A stretch of 64,000 bases of DNA, from positions 1-64,000 of the forward strand of contig JAFZZI010000004.1 of the NCBI GenBank assembly GCA_017615835.1. Reading direction: 5' to 3'. Below, in pieces: positions 52,444-61,992 of this stretch (position 1 is its first letter; every line of letters starts with the position of its first letter). Both the position numbers and the translations under genes were made by a program. Under the pieces are notes generated by a model. The model was given only the letters and a program-made list of their open reading frames with translations. It had not been told where the DNA came from and did no database searches. This stretch comes from Bacteroidaceae bacterium (GTDB taxonomy: Bacteria; Bacteroidota; Bacteroidia; Bacteroidales; Bacteroidaceae).

Positions 52444-52944
52444 ATGAAAGATAGTGAATTCTGCAGATTGGTCAAACAACTGAGACCTGTCATCGCTGCG
52501 GTCAGCCTCAGGCTTCTTGATGACAGGGACGAGGCTGAAGACAATACACAGGATACGCTGCTGAGGATGTGGACCGTCAGAGACCGTATAGACGATGACT
52601 CGTCGGCAAGGGCACTTGCCCTTGTCGTCTGCAGGAATCTGGGAATTTCGAAACTGCGCTGCAGAAAGACAGGACTGGTTGAACTGACCGGTGACTTGCA
52701 GCATCTGACAGAAAGGTGCGCCCAATGGTGTATGGAGGAGAAAGAAAATGCTGAGTGGCTGGCCGAATCCATAGACGGGTTGCCGGCATCGCAGATGACA
52801 GTTTTGAAGATGAGCCAGCAGGAGGGTCTTGAGAACAGTGAGATTGCCGAAATACTTGGCATTGAGGAGGTAACTGTCAGGAGTACTTTGAGCAAAGCCC
52901 GCAAGGCTCTTCTTGCCAAACTCCGGGATAGAGAAGGAAAATAA
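52444..52944 (+). CDS. ECF-type RNA polymerase sigma factor
   Basis: This 166-residue protein has the two domains of ECF sigma factors. Region 2 (about 10-75) reads LRPVIAAVSLRLLDDRDEAEDNTQDTLLRMWTVRD, which recognises -10 DNA. Region 4 (about 110-160) reads IDGLPASQMTVLKMSQQEGLENSEIAEILGIEEVTVRSTLSKARKALLAKL, a helix-turn-helix for -35 DNA. It heads a three-gene operon with a membrane protein 6 bases downstream that is placed like an anti-sigma factor. Its target promoters are unknown; the envelope operon from 54.8 kb is a reasonable candidate by proximity. Confidence 0.92.
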   Translation: MKDSEFCRLVKQLRPVIAAVSLRLLDDRDEAEDNTQDTLLRMWTVRDRIDDDSSARALALVVCRNLGISKLRCRKTGLVELTGDLQHLTERCAQWCMEEKENAEWLAESIDGLPASQMTVLKMSQQEGLENSEIAEILGIEEVTVRSTLSKARKALLAKLRDREGK

Positions 52945-52950
52945 AGATTT

Positions 52951-53745
52951 ATGGTTATGGATACAGACGACAGAAGGATGGAACAGGTAAGGGAAGCCCT
53001 TGACCGCTATATGGAGGGGCTTAACACCCAGCAGGATCTCGCGATGCTGAAGGATTTCTTCAACAGTTCCAAAGAGATTCCTGATGATCTCCTACCGTAC
53101 CGGGAGTTGTTCGCAGTGCTCGGAAAGGAGGCTGCAAAACCTTCGGCCGAAGCTCTCGAAAGGCTTTTGAAAAGTGGTACAGAACGTCGCATAAGGATAT
53201 GGCACTGGCTGGCAGCCGCATGTGCCGCCGCGCTTGCTGTCGTGCTGACAGCTCCGCCCAGACAGATTCCCGATACGTCAGCGACTCTTGCCGATGACAA
53301 TACCGGAAGACCCGCTGTTGATTCGGCTGTAATGATGACGGAGCCAGAAGCGGTCATGGCTTTCAACGATGTTGCCGCTGACTCAGCTCTGAAAGTGATT
53401 CCGGATCCGGCAGAGCCCTCTGAATCTTCCGAAATGAAGCTCGAAAAGCCTGCTCCGCGAGCTGTGAGGCCAGATATCAAGGCTTCGGTGAGTGGAACAA
53501 GACTCGCCAGTCAGGACGAAATCCTGAAACCGTTGCCTACAGAGGAATGCCGGGACAGCACGTCATCTGACACAGAGGAGTACAAGCCTTCACTGCCAAT
53601 GAGGCTTTCGGCCGAGTTTGAACAGCAACTGGCGAGCCTCGAGCAGGAGTTCCAAGAGCAGGAGGAAGAGTATATCCGTTTGCTCATGGACAATGACAAG
53701 GAGGCAAATCTGGCTGTTAAAGCCAATTACATATCACTATTATAA
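52951..53745 (+). CDS. Single-pass membrane protein, putative anti-sigma factor
   Basis: This 264-residue protein has an N-terminal cytosolic helical region of about 85 residues (MEQVREALDRYMEGLNTQQDLAMLKDFF) and one transmembrane helix at about 88-106 (HWLAAACAAALAVVLTA). A Pro/Ser/Glu-rich outer region follows, ending in a coiled-coil-like helix FEQQLASLEQEFQEQEEEYIRLLM. Position directly after an ECF sigma gene and this topology suggest an anti-sigma factor. No zinc-type HxxxCxxC motif is present, so it is not a ZAS-class protein. An alternative ATG lies at 52957. Confidence 0.65.
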   Translation: MVMDTDDRRMEQVREALDRYMEGLNTQQDLAMLKDFFNSSKEIPDDLLPYRELFAVLGKEAAKPSAEALERLLKSGTERRIRIWHWLAAACAAALAVVLTAPPRQIPDTSATLADDNTGRPAVDSAVMMTEPEAVMAFNDVAADSALKVIPDPAEPSESSEMKLEKPAPRAVRPDIKASVSGTRLASQDEILKPLPTEECRDSTSSDTEEYKPSLPMRLSAEFEQQLASLEQEFQEQEEEYIRLLMDNDKEANLAVKANYISLL

Positions 53746-53775
53746 ACAACAGACAAATACTAAACAGACAAGAAT

Positions 53776-54654
53776 ATGAAACTCAATGTAAAGAAATTCA
53801 TGGTTATGGCACTGTCAGTGCTGCTTTCCGCCACCTGCTACGCACAGTTTGGCTCAGCGTTTTCTGCCAATGCCAGTAGTGGAACCCTCGAGGAGGCTTT
53901 CGTGCAATTCACGGGCAATTCTTCGGTTAAAGTGCTGCGGTCCAGTTCGCAGAGTATGTCGGATGACGAATTCTGGAAATGGCGCCGATATGAATTCTCG
54001 TTGCCTCAGAAGTCCAAAAACATGTGGCTGATGCAGGAGATAATGGATGCTTACGATAGAGAGATTTCGCAGCCGGATGTCGATTATTCATATTTGTGCG
54101 AACTTCAGCCAGGTCAGGAGACTTCTGACTGGACGGCGTTTTCAATACCCTATTCAAAGAAAGAAAAACCTTTCGTCGTAGGCGGCGAGCCCTCTTTCAG
54201 TCTCCTTGTGGTCCGCAAGAACAGGAACAAACCCGACATGAATGTGATTTATGCCATGGAATGGAGACAAAATTCCCAGCGGAACCTGATTCAGGGCAAT
54301 ATCTACATTGTCGAGACTGCAGGCGAACTGAGTAAGATTGACTCGAAGACAGACGGGCTGGCGCAGGAGAGGTACAAGACGGAGAATATTCGCAGACTCT
54401 CATTCTATCGCGACAGATTCCGTTCCGATCCGTTGCGTGGGGGGGCAATATCTGCCGGCTGTGTTCTGATAGCAAAGGATTTAAAGGCTGAAGGCAACAA
54501 AGCAGATATAGATGAGGCCAAGACAATATTGCATGAGATGCTGGGTATGATGAAGGAACCATACAGCTATTCCACAGAATATGCATTGTACAAAGAAGTT
54601 TATGATAAACTGACCGCGGCTATTGAGATTCTGATCAGTGCTTCCGGCAATTAA
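53776..54654 (+). CDS. Exported protein of the ECF sigma operon, unknown function
   Basis: This 292-residue protein has signal peptide MKLNVKKFMVMALSVLLSATCYAQ. The mature part includes SGTLEEAFVQFTGNSSVKVLRSSS, DEFWKWRRYEFSLPQKSKNMWLMQEIMDAYDRE, FSLLVVRKNRNKPDMNVIYAMEWRQN and the helical end GMMKEPYSYSTEYALYKEVYDKLTAAIEIL. I recognise no catalytic motif. The arrangement of sigma factor, anti-sigma-like protein and exported protein, closed by a strong terminator, suggests it is an output or feedback component of the envelope response. Confidence 0.7.
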   Translation: MKLNVKKFMVMALSVLLSATCYAQFGSAFSANASSGTLEEAFVQFTGNSSVKVLRSSSQSMSDDEFWKWRRYEFSLPQKSKNMWLMQEIMDAYDREISQPDVDYSYLCELQPGQETSDWTAFSIPYSKKEKPFVVGGEPSFSLLVVRKNRNKPDMNVIYAMEWRQNSQRNLIQGNIYIVETAGELSKIDSKTDGLAQERYKTENIRRLSFYRDRFRSDPLRGGAISAGCVLIAKDLKAEGNKADIDEAKTILHEMLGMMKEPYSYSTEYALYKEVYDKLTAAIEILISASGN

Positions 54655-54700
54655 GTACAGCCTATCCGTAATAATCTGCTGAAAAGGTCTTTATCCTGAC

Positions 54701-54740
54701 GAAACGGTTACATCTCCCAGAGTGTGACCGTTTCAGTTTT
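54701..54740 (+). terminator. Intrinsic terminator of the ECF sigma operon
   Basis: A 12-bp stem GAAACGGTTACA / TGTGACCGTTTC (one G-T pair; arms 54701-54712 and 54723-54734) is followed by AGTTTTTT. It separates this operon from the envelope/RND operon. Confidence 0.8.
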
Positions 54741-54823
54741 TTACGATGCTGATTAGACTTTTTGCAGGGTTGTGCGTATAATAAACGTCAGGTTTCTGAA
54801 AGACGGACAAATTTTTGATTGTT

Positions 54824-55228
54824 ATGGAGTTTGACAAGACAGAAGATTTTATCGGAAGGCTGAGCCGTATGAAGCCCATGATGAGTGAGGCTGAAGCCGA
54901 GGCGTTGACAGATGCCATAATGGAGCAGTTGCCGTCACGTACTGGCAGCCGGCGAATTTTGTGGATGCGCGTGGTCAGGAATATTTCGGCAGCAGCAGCG
55001 GTGTTCCTTGCAGGACTTTTCCTATGGCAGGGACGAATGACCGACAGTGTCGGTGCGACAGATGTAACGGCTGCGGAGAGTCCGCGTCTTGAGAGGTATG
55101 TGTCACAGTATGAAGTGGCCGACAGTCGCGAGAAGCGGATTGAACTGTTCAGAAAGCACAACGAGAGAAGCAGGCGCATGAACGAATTCAAGAATGTAGT
55201 AAAGCGAAATTATTATGCGAACCTTTAG
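54824..55228 (+). CDS. Small single-pass membrane protein
   Basis: Starting at ATG 54824 (MEFDKTEDFIGRLSRMKPMMSEAEAEALTDAIMEQL), this 134-residue protein has a cytosolic helical part and a transmembrane helix at about 52-69 (NISAAAAVFLAGLFLW). A short outer tail is rich in charged residues (YEVADSREKRIELFRKHNERSRRMNEF). A further ATG at 54815 would add three residues. Its layout recalls the anti-sigma-like protein upstream, but I cannot assign a family. It is the first gene after the terminator and overlaps the next gene by 14 bases. Confidence 0.65.
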   Translation: MEFDKTEDFIGRLSRMKPMMSEAEAEALTDAIMEQLPSRTGSRRILWMRVVRNISAAAAVFLAGLFLWQGRMTDSVGATDVTAAESPRLERYVSQYEVADSREKRIELFRKHNERSRRMNEFKNVVKRNYYANL

Positions 55229-56345
55229 CTATTGTATCGGGCTTGCGGCACTGGCCCTGACGGCGGTCTCGTGTAATGACCGTCTGGGCATGCTGACTGT
55301 GATAAACTCTGACGGCTCCTGTTACAGAGAGATTAGCATACCCGCCGACAGTTTTCTGCTGACGGCTTCGGAAGACAACATTGAGGAGCATGTGAAAGAG
55401 CTGATGTCTGATGCGTCATGGACGAAAGTCTGGCGTGTAATAGGTTCTGAAGAGAATCATGCCTACCCCATGACTGTCGGCCGGTATGATTCTGTAATGG
55501 CAAGTTTCAGGGTTGCTGACGAGTGCATAACGCCGAGAGACAGCCTGGTGGTCTGTGCATCGCGCAGTTTCGGCTCGGTTGCCGAGATGAGTGCCGAACT
55601 GCCATTTACGGTTGACGGCAGGAGAATAAGCAGTTCGGCAAGTCTGGAAAAGAAGTTCCGCTGGTTCCGAACTGATTACACGTTCAATGAGACCTTCAGC
55701 GGGTTCGGCAGTCGTTTCAGCATTCCTGTGAGCGGTTTCCTTGAGGAAGACGAAGTTTCATTCTGGTTGACGGGCAGCCCCGACTTAATAGGCGATTTCA
55801 GCGGTCTTGAGGTGAAGGAGATGCTCGATGACATTGAGGAGCGGTTCTGGAGGTGGGTAAATGCAAACATCATGTCAGATGCAATCGGTGTCATCGCTGA
55901 CAACTATGACATGGTGTCGGGTGCTCCTGTTGACAGGGACGGCTTCGCTGCTCAAAAGGATTCGCTGTTGAGCTTTCTTGTAGAGTACGGATATGAGATA
56001 TGGCCAAATGATCCGGAAAACTCTTTGGAAAATGGTCTTGACAAGTTCTTCCGCACCAATGCTTTCAGCAAGGCGTTGGGCGACTATGGCGACGATACTC
56101 TTTCCGGACTGGTCGAACTGGACCTGCATTTCTATGAGTCGCTTAATTCCCTGCAGGTTGACTATTCTCTGCTGATGCCGGGTGATGAAGAAGAGCGGCA
56201 CTTTGTGCTGTCCGGGCCGCGTATGGCCTTGAATGACTATAGCATTTCCGCAACGTCGCAGGTCACTAACCGATGGGCATATGTCCTGATGCTTCTGGTT
56301 GCCGTCACGGCAGTGGCACTTACTGCAGCTATTAAACGTAGATGA
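55215..56345 (+). CDS. Lipoprotein with C-terminal transmembrane anchor, unknown function
   Basis: This 376-residue protein has a lipoprotein signal (MRTFSYCIGLAALALTAVSC, Cys at about 20). A large extracytoplasmic part follows, including AYPMTVGRYDSVMASFRVADECITPRDSLVV, and a C-terminal helix RWAYVLMLLVAVTAVALTAA followed by KRR. A lipid anchor plus a C-terminal membrane helix is unusual and suggests the mature protein stays in the inner membrane. I do not recognise the domain. It overlaps the preceding gene by 14 bases and is 10 bases upstream of the outer-membrane channel gene, so it belongs to the RND operon and may assist it. Confidence 0.7.
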   Translation: MRTFSYCIGLAALALTAVSCNDRLGMLTVINSDGSCYREISIPADSFLLTASEDNIEEHVKELMSDASWTKVWRVIGSEENHAYPMTVGRYDSVMASFRVADECITPRDSLVVCASRSFGSVAEMSAELPFTVDGRRISSSASLEKKFRWFRTDYTFNETFSGFGSRFSIPVSGFLEEDEVSFWLTGSPDLIGDFSGLEVKEMLDDIEERFWRWVNANIMSDAIGVIADNYDMVSGAPVDRDGFAAQKDSLLSFLVEYGYEIWPNDPENSLENGLDKFFRTNAFSKALGDYGDDTLSGLVELDLHFYESLNSLQVDYSLLMPGDEEERHFVLSGPRMALNDYSISATSQVTNRWAYVLMLLVAVTAVALTAAIKRR

Positions 56346-56355
56346 AGGTATTTGT

Positions 56356-57867
56356 ATGGATAATATGAAAAGAATTATAGTGGCGACATGGTTAGTCATG
56401 TCGTTGGCGGGCTCGTTGTGTGCCCAGGAAACCGGAGAGACGACAATCATAGGTCCTCGTATCCTGTCCATGGAGGATGTGGTGCGCCTGGCTCAGGAGA
56501 AGTCGATTTCAGCAATGGTGAATCGGAATGCCTTTGCGGCAGCGTATTGGAACTACAGGTCATTCAAGGCCCAGTATCTGCCTTCGCTCAACTTGAGCGG
56601 CGGTCTTGGCAATTTTGACAGGAACCTGTCTAAAGTGCAGGACTACAATACAGGAGCCTGGGACTACGTCCAGAACTACAACATGACAAACGATCTTACG
56701 TTGTCGATAAGACAGAATGTGGCATTGACTGGAGGTACGCTGTCGCTGTCAACACAGTTGCAGAGGCTTGACCAGTTTGGTGCCAACCACCGCACTTCGT
56801 GGTTGAGCAAGCCGATATTCCTGTCGTACATACAGTCGTTGTCGGGTTATAATTCTCTGAAGTGGGACAAGAAAATTGAGCCGAACAACTATGAGATTGC
56901 AAAGCGGGAGTATCTGGAGAACATGGAGAGCGTTACCATAAGTGCAGTTGACTATTTCTGGAGTCTTAATGCTGCCCAGGTGGAATACAATGCCGCGCTG
57001 CAGAGTTTTGATGAGAGTAAAAGACTGTATGAGGCTGCTCAGGAGCGTTTCAGAATAGGGACGATAACCCGTGACAACCTTCTGCAGCTCGAACTGAAGA
57101 TGCTCAATGACTCGCTCTCGATACGCAGTCACGAGGTAAGTCTCAAGTCTGCCCAGAACCGCCTTTGCTCGTTCATAGGATATAAGGAGGATACTGAACT
57201 GAAGCTTATGATAAGCTATACGATTCCCGACATAACTCTGTCGTATGATGATGTGCTTGACAAGGCTATGGAAAATTCGTCGTTCAGTCTGTCGCAGACG
57301 GTGCAGAGTCTTAATGCTGACCGCAGCGTGGCACAGGCCAGGGCAAATACCGGATTAACCGCGGACATACATGCCACATTCGGAATGACGAACAGCGCCG
57401 AGAGTCTTCGTTACGCCTTCTCCGACATGAGTGACCAGGAGAGCGTGGGAGTGACATTTGCTGTTCCGATTCTTGACTGGGGACTCGGCAGGGGACGTGT
57501 GCAGATGGCTAAGGCTCAGGCTGAGACAACGAAGAACCGTCTGGAGCAGTCTCTTCTTGATTATCGCCAGAACCTCATGGTCAGTGTCATGCAGTTCAAC
57601 AACCAACGCAGCCAGTGCGAGATTTCGCGTCGTGCTGCCGACATCGCAGAGGAGAGTTATGAGCTGGCACTCCGGAACTTCGGCACCGGCAGTATGTCTG
57701 TGACTACCCTGAATCAGCTTCAGAGTACGCGTGACAATGCACGCACGGCATACGAGAACAATGTGCGCAGTTTCTGGAGCCAGTATTTCAATATGCGCAA
57801 GACAACATTATACGATTACATATCAGGTACTGACATCAGTGCCGAATTTGACAAGCTAGTGAAATGA
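56356..57867 (+). CDS. TolC-like outer-membrane efflux channel
   Basis: Start ATG 56356 (MDNMKRIIVATWLVMSLAGSLCAQ) follows GAAGG by 7 bases; ATG 56365 is also possible. The protein of about 503 residues is an outer-membrane efflux protein of the TolC family with two internal repeats. It contains LSMEDVVRLAQEKSISAMVNRNAFAAAYWNYRSFKAQYLPSLNLSGGLG, then GTITRDNLLQLELKMLNDSLSIRSHEVSLKSAQNRL. The second half has FAVPILDWGLGRGRVQMAKAQAETTKNRLEQSLLDYRQNLMVSVMQFN and YELALRNFGTGSMSVTTLNQLQSTRDNARTAY. It forms the exit duct for the RND pumps encoded downstream. Its stop overlaps the adaptor start by 4 bases. Confidence 0.92.
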   Translation: MDNMKRIIVATWLVMSLAGSLCAQETGETTIIGPRILSMEDVVRLAQEKSISAMVNRNAFAAAYWNYRSFKAQYLPSLNLSGGLGNFDRNLSKVQDYNTGAWDYVQNYNMTNDLTLSIRQNVALTGGTLSLSTQLQRLDQFGANHRTSWLSKPIFLSYIQSLSGYNSLKWDKKIEPNNYEIAKREYLENMESVTISAVDYFWSLNAAQVEYNAALQSFDESKRLYEAAQERFRIGTITRDNLLQLELKMLNDSLSIRSHEVSLKSAQNRLCSFIGYKEDTELKLMISYTIPDITLSYDDVLDKAMENSSFSLSQTVQSLNADRSVAQARANTGLTADIHATFGMTNSAESLRYAFSDMSDQESVGVTFAVPILDWGLGRGRVQMAKAQAETTKNRLEQSLLDYRQNLMVSVMQFNNQRSQCEISRRAADIAEESYELALRNFGTGSMSVTTLNQLQSTRDNARTAYENNVRSFWSQYFNMRKTTLYDYISGTDISAEFDKLVK

Positions 57868-58940
57868 GAGCAACAGTATGGTTGTTCACGGCACTGACAG
57901 TGATGGCCGTGACAGGGTGTGGCAACAGTAAGGAGAATACGGATGGCGAAGAGGAGATGACCCGTCAGGATTACTCTGTGGAGAGCAATGTGGTTAAGGC
58001 GGAGAGGCTCGAGCTGCGCACTTTCCACAAGCAGCTGGTTTGTAATGGACGTGTCGAGGCTTCTGAGAAGAGCCGCCTGTCATTCCTGGCTAACGGCACG
58101 GTTGACAGGATTAGTGTCAGGGAGGGTGAGCGTGTCCAGAAGGGACAGATTCTGGCATCGCTTGAAAAGACTCAGCTTAAGGAGCAGTTTGAATCGGCGA
58201 AACTGGCTTACGAGAAGGCAAGGATAAACTTGGCCGACCGTCTGCTCGATTATGGCTATGCGTTGTCCGACACTGCCTCCATGCCTGCCGACGTGAAACG
58301 CACCATTTATATCAATACGGGTTTTTCTGATTCTGAGATGGCCTTCAGGCGTGCTCAGCGCGATTGGGAGAACTCTGACCTGAAAGCGCCGTTCAGCGGC
58401 AAGGTAGCCAGCATAACCGGCAAAGCTCATGAGTCTGCGGGAGCCTTCTGTACCCTTATAGCCGACCAGACTCTTGACGTGAACTTCAGTGTGCTTGAAA
58501 CGGAGTACAAGTTCGTTCACGTGGGACAGACAATAAGGGTGTCTCCCTTTATCGACAGCGAGACTACTTTGACCGGCAAGGTGACTTCAATCAACCCGAT
58601 GGTAGACCAGAACGGACAGATTCAGGTGAAGGCGAGGGTTTCGAACAATGGCAAGTTGCTGGACGGAATGAATGTGCGCATAATGATTGAGAATGACGTG
58701 CCCAACCAGATGGTTGTCAGCAAGAGTGCCGTGCTTATACGCGACAACAAGGAAGTCCTGTTCAAGTATGTTGACGGCAGGAGTGTATGGACGTATGTCA
58801 ACGTGCTCATGAGCAACACCACCGAGCATGTGGTTGAGGCCAACACTGAACGCGGTGCGGAACTCAACCCCGGTGATATGGTAATTGTTTCGGGAAATCT
58901 GAACCTCGGCGACAACACCGCGGTGGAACTGGCTGAATGA
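57864..58940 (+). CDS. RND periplasmic adaptor lipoprotein (MFP)
   Basis: This 358-residue membrane fusion protein has a lipobox in MRATVWLFTALTVMAVTGCG. The biotinyl-lipoyl-like domain is split by a helical hairpin: CNGRVEASEKSRLSFLANGTVDRISVREGERVQKGQILASLEKTQLKEQFESAKLAYEKARINLADRLLDYG, then SEMAFRRAQRDWENSDLKAPFSGKVASITGKAHESAGAFCTLI. The beta-barrel domain follows (LDVNFSVLETEYKFVHVGQTIRVSPF) and the membrane-proximal domain closes the protein. It links the inner-membrane pump to the TolC-like channel. The short hairpin fits an RND system. It is coupled to the channel gene by overlap and to the pump by a 1-base gap. Confidence 0.92.
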   Translation: MRATVWLFTALTVMAVTGCGNSKENTDGEEEMTRQDYSVESNVVKAERLELRTFHKQLVCNGRVEASEKSRLSFLANGTVDRISVREGERVQKGQILASLEKTQLKEQFESAKLAYEKARINLADRLLDYGYALSDTASMPADVKRTIYINTGFSDSEMAFRRAQRDWENSDLKAPFSGKVASITGKAHESAGAFCTLIADQTLDVNFSVLETEYKFVHVGQTIRVSPFIDSETTLTGKVTSINPMVDQNGQIQVKARVSNNGKLLDGMNVRIMIENDVPNQMVVSKSAVLIRDNKEVLFKYVDGRSVWTYVNVLMSNTTEHVVEANTERGAELNPGDMVIVSGNLNLGDNTAVELAE

Positions 58941-58941
58941 T

Positions 58942-61900
58942 ATGTTCAAGGGACTTGTAAACAGGCCTATTGCGGTGACGATGGTGCTGATAGCCGTGCT
59001 GGTTCTCGGTATCGTCTCTATCAGGCTGCTGCCGGTGTCGCTTGTTCCCGATATCGACATTCCGCAGATAACGGTGCAGGTGACATCGCCCAACAAGTCG
59101 GCCCGCGAGATAAACGAGACCATGGTAAACCGTCTGCGAACGGAACTGGTTCAGCTGCCTAACCTCGACAATATTGTATGCGAGAGTAAGGATGGCAGCG
59201 GACTGATAACCATGACCTTCAACTACGGCACAGATGCCGATTACATTTTCATGGATGTCAACGAGCGTGTTGACCACGCAATGGGCGGCTGGCCGGAAGG
59301 GGACGACAGACCGACGGTTATGCGCGCCAGTGCCACTGACATCCCAGCCTTCTTTGTGAACGTCATGCTGAAGGGCGATGCCGGCTCTTCGGAGAACCGC
59401 TTCCTCGAGATGAGTGACTTTACCCGTAACGTGATAGTCCGACGCTTTGAGCAGATTCCAGAGGTAGCCATGGTTGATATTACCGGCCAGGTGTTCCCCG
59501 AGATGTACATAGTACCCGACAAGGAGAAGATGGGAGCATTGGGCATTACCGAGGAGTATCTGGCCAGCGCCATCAATAACGCTAACGTAAGCCTGGGCAA
59601 CCTGTCGATACGCGACGGAGAGTATCGGTTCAATGTGCGCTTTGAGTCAACTGTCCTGACGGTTCAGGATATTCTGGACGTGTACCTGAATATTAATGGC
59701 AGAGTTTATCAGATAAAGGATCTTGCCACAGTCCGTGAACAGCCTCAGGTGCGTAAGGGCATGACAACGTCGGACGGCAAGCCGGCAATTACTCTTGCTG
59801 TGATTAAGCGTACCGAGGCCAAGATGGCCGACTTGCGTAAGCATGTGAGTGAACTGACCGACTCTTTTGAGAAGGATTACCCTGACATGGAGTTCCTGGT
59901 GACACGCGACCAGACGGCGCTTCTCGACTATTCCATCAGCAATATGATAAACAACCTGCTGTATGGTGCCCTGTTCGCTTGTCTAATCATATTTTTCTTC
60001 ATGCAGGATTTCAAGTCACCGCTTCTGGTGGTCGTTACCATTCCTACAGCGCTGATTATGTCTTTCATGATGTTCTATGTGATGAAGATAACCATCAATA
60101 TTATCTCGCTTTCGGGACTGGTGCTCGGACTGGGCATGATGGTTGACAATTCTATTATCGTGATAGACAACATTACTCAGCGGTGGAATAAAGGGGAACT
60201 GCTTGAAACGGCCTGTGTCAAGGGTTCCCAGGAGGTGTTTGCTCCTATGCTGAGTTCTGTGCTGACGACTTGTGCAATCTTCGTTCCGCTGGTCTTCATG
60301 AGCGGCATATCCGGTGCCCTGTTCTATGATCAGGCCATGGCGGTCTCCATAACCCTGTTCTCGGCACTTATTGTTTCGGTAATCTTCATTCCTGTAGCCT
60401 ATCGTCAACTGTACCGGAATAACTCAGGCTTCGTTCCCAACCGCTTCATTGCAAAGATAAGCATAGGTGATATGACCCGTGGCTACGACAGGGTCCTGAA
60501 GTGGTTTTTCCGCCATCGCGCGGTGATGTGGTGCATATTCGGCGTGTCTCTGCTGCTGACGGGATTCCTGTTCCGGAGTATCGGCAAGGAGAGGCTTCCG
60601 CGCATGACTCACGATGACACTTTGTTCCACATCGAGTGGAACCGCAGGGTGACCGCTGAGGAGAACAGCCGCCGCTGCAATGAGATTGCATCAGCTTTCC
60701 CTGACATGATTGAGCAGACGACGGCTATGGCAGGAGTGCAGCAGTTCGTTCTGCCTCATACCGGAGACATTGGTCCGTCTGAGGCTGTGATATACATAAA
60801 GGGCCGTTCTGCAAAGGAAGTAGAGAAACTCGAGGAACAGGTGTCTCTGTATATTCAGAGTCATTGGCCCGAAGCGGCTTTCAGCAGCAAGGCGTCCGGA
60901 AATCTGTTTGACATGATTTTCTCTGGCAAGGAGGCATCGCTGATAGCACATATACGCGTGGCAGATGGTTCGACTCCCGAGCCGGCCAGCCTTAACGAGC
61001 TGCTTATGAAGATACGCCAGGCACTTCCCGGCACATATATCAGGCCTGCAGAGTGGAATGAGTATATCGAACTGGTAACTTCACCCCAGATGCTTGCCCT
61101 GTATGGCGTCAACTTCGGTCAGGTCCAGAACTTCCTGAAGCAGGAGCTGGGCGACAATGCGGTCATGAGGGTCGCCAAGGGCGAGAACTCGGTGCCAATC
61201 ATTATAGGCAGCGAGCGTAAGCAGGCTTCCGACCTCATTCAGAACCAGTACCTCAATACTTCGAACGGTGGCAGGGTGCCGCTTGAGACTGTGCTCATGG
61301 AGAGCCGCAACAGAGACCTCAAGAATATTACCTCGGGAGTCGAGGGCGAGTATTATCGCCTTGAACTGGAACCGGCCCGCAAGGAGGTCCGCAAGACGAT
61401 GGAGACAATCCGCAAGACTGTACGTGAGGACAGCCGTTTCGAGGTTGACTTCAGCGGAGCCTGGTTCACCAACCGTGAACTGGTGAAGGAACTGTGTACT
61501 GTATTGCTGGTGTCGGTGCTGCTGCTGTTCTTCATACTGGCGGCACAATTCGAGTCACTGATTCAGCCCTGCATCATCATGTCCGAACTTCTGATTGACA
61601 TCTTTGCGGCAATAGCCGTACTTTGGATATGCGGCGAGACCCTGAACCTTATGTCAATGATAGGAATTGTCGTCATGTGCGGCATCGTCATAAATGACTC
61701 CATTCTCAAGGTGGATACAATCAACAGGTTGAGAAGGCAGGGCATGGGACTCAAGCATGCCATAATGGAGGCTGGACGCCGACGTCTCAAGGCTATTCTG
61801 ATGACGTCGCTGACTACTATACTGGCCATAGCTCCATTCCTGGTACGCGGAAGCATGGGCAGCGATCTGCAATATCCTTTGTCGCTGGCACTGATAAGCG

Positions 61901-61989
61901 GCATGGTGGCGGGTACATTTGTCAGCGTCTTCTTCGTTCCGTTATGCTATTATGAGATTGAAAAGTACGGAAAAGCTAAAGCAGAGTAG
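58942..61989 (+). CDS. RND efflux pump, HAE1-like, first of tandem pair
   Basis: This 1,015-residue inner-membrane proton-driven transporter has the standard 12-helix RND layout. Helix 1 is PIAVTMVLIAVLVLGIVSIRLLPVSLVPDIDIP, followed by the first large periplasmic loop. The transport core GLVLGLGMMVDNSIIVIDNI has a single helix-4 aspartate where AcrB has two. QEVFAPMLSSVLTTCAIFVPLVFMSG is the helix 5-6 region. The second half carries LNLMSMIGIVVMCGIVINDSILKVDTINRLRRQGMGLKHAIMEAGRRRLKAILMTSLTTILAIAPFL. The substrate is unknown. It is followed after 3 bases by a second pump gene, as in heteromeric pumps such as MdtBC. Confidence 0.93.
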   Translation: MFKGLVNRPIAVTMVLIAVLVLGIVSIRLLPVSLVPDIDIPQITVQVTSPNKSAREINETMVNRLRTELVQLPNLDNIVCESKDGSGLITMTFNYGTDADYIFMDVNERVDHAMGGWPEGDDRPTVMRASATDIPAFFVNVMLKGDAGSSENRFLEMSDFTRNVIVRRFEQIPEVAMVDITGQVFPEMYIVPDKEKMGALGITEEYLASAINNANVSLGNLSIRDGEYRFNVRFESTVLTVQDILDVYLNINGRVYQIKDLATVREQPQVRKGMTTSDGKPAITLAVIKRTEAKMADLRKHVSELTDSFEKDYPDMEFLVTRDQTALLDYSISNMINNLLYGALFACLIIFFFMQDFKSPLLVVVTIPTALIMSFMMFYVMKITINIISLSGLVLGLGMMVDNSIIVIDNITQRWNKGELLETACVKGSQEVFAPMLSSVLTTCAIFVPLVFMSGISGALFYDQAMAVSITLFSALIVSVIFIPVAYRQLYRNNSGFVPNRFIAKISIGDMTRGYDRVLKWFFRHRAVMWCIFGVSLLLTGFLFRSIGKERLPRMTHDDTLFHIEWNRRVTAEENSRRCNEIASAFPDMIEQTTAMAGVQQFVLPHTGDIGPSEAVIYIKGRSAKEVEKLEEQVSLYIQSHWPEAAFSSKASGNLFDMIFSGKEASLIAHIRVADGSTPEPASLNELLMKIRQALPGTYIRPAEWNEYIELVTSPQMLALYGVNFGQVQNFLKQELGDNAVMRVAKGENSVPIIIGSERKQASDLIQNQYLNTSNGGRVPLETVLMESRNRDLKNITSGVEGEYYRLELEPARKEVRKTMETIRKTVREDSRFEVDFSGAWFTNRELVKELCTVLLVSVLLLFFILAAQFESLIQPCIIMSELLIDIFAAIAVLWICGETLNLMSMIGIVVMCGIVINDSILKVDTINRLRRQGMGLKHAIMEAGRRRLKAILMTSLTTILAIAPFLVRGSMGSDLQYPLSLALISGMVAGTFVSVFFVPLCYYEIEKYGKAKAE

Positions 61990-61992
61990 GAG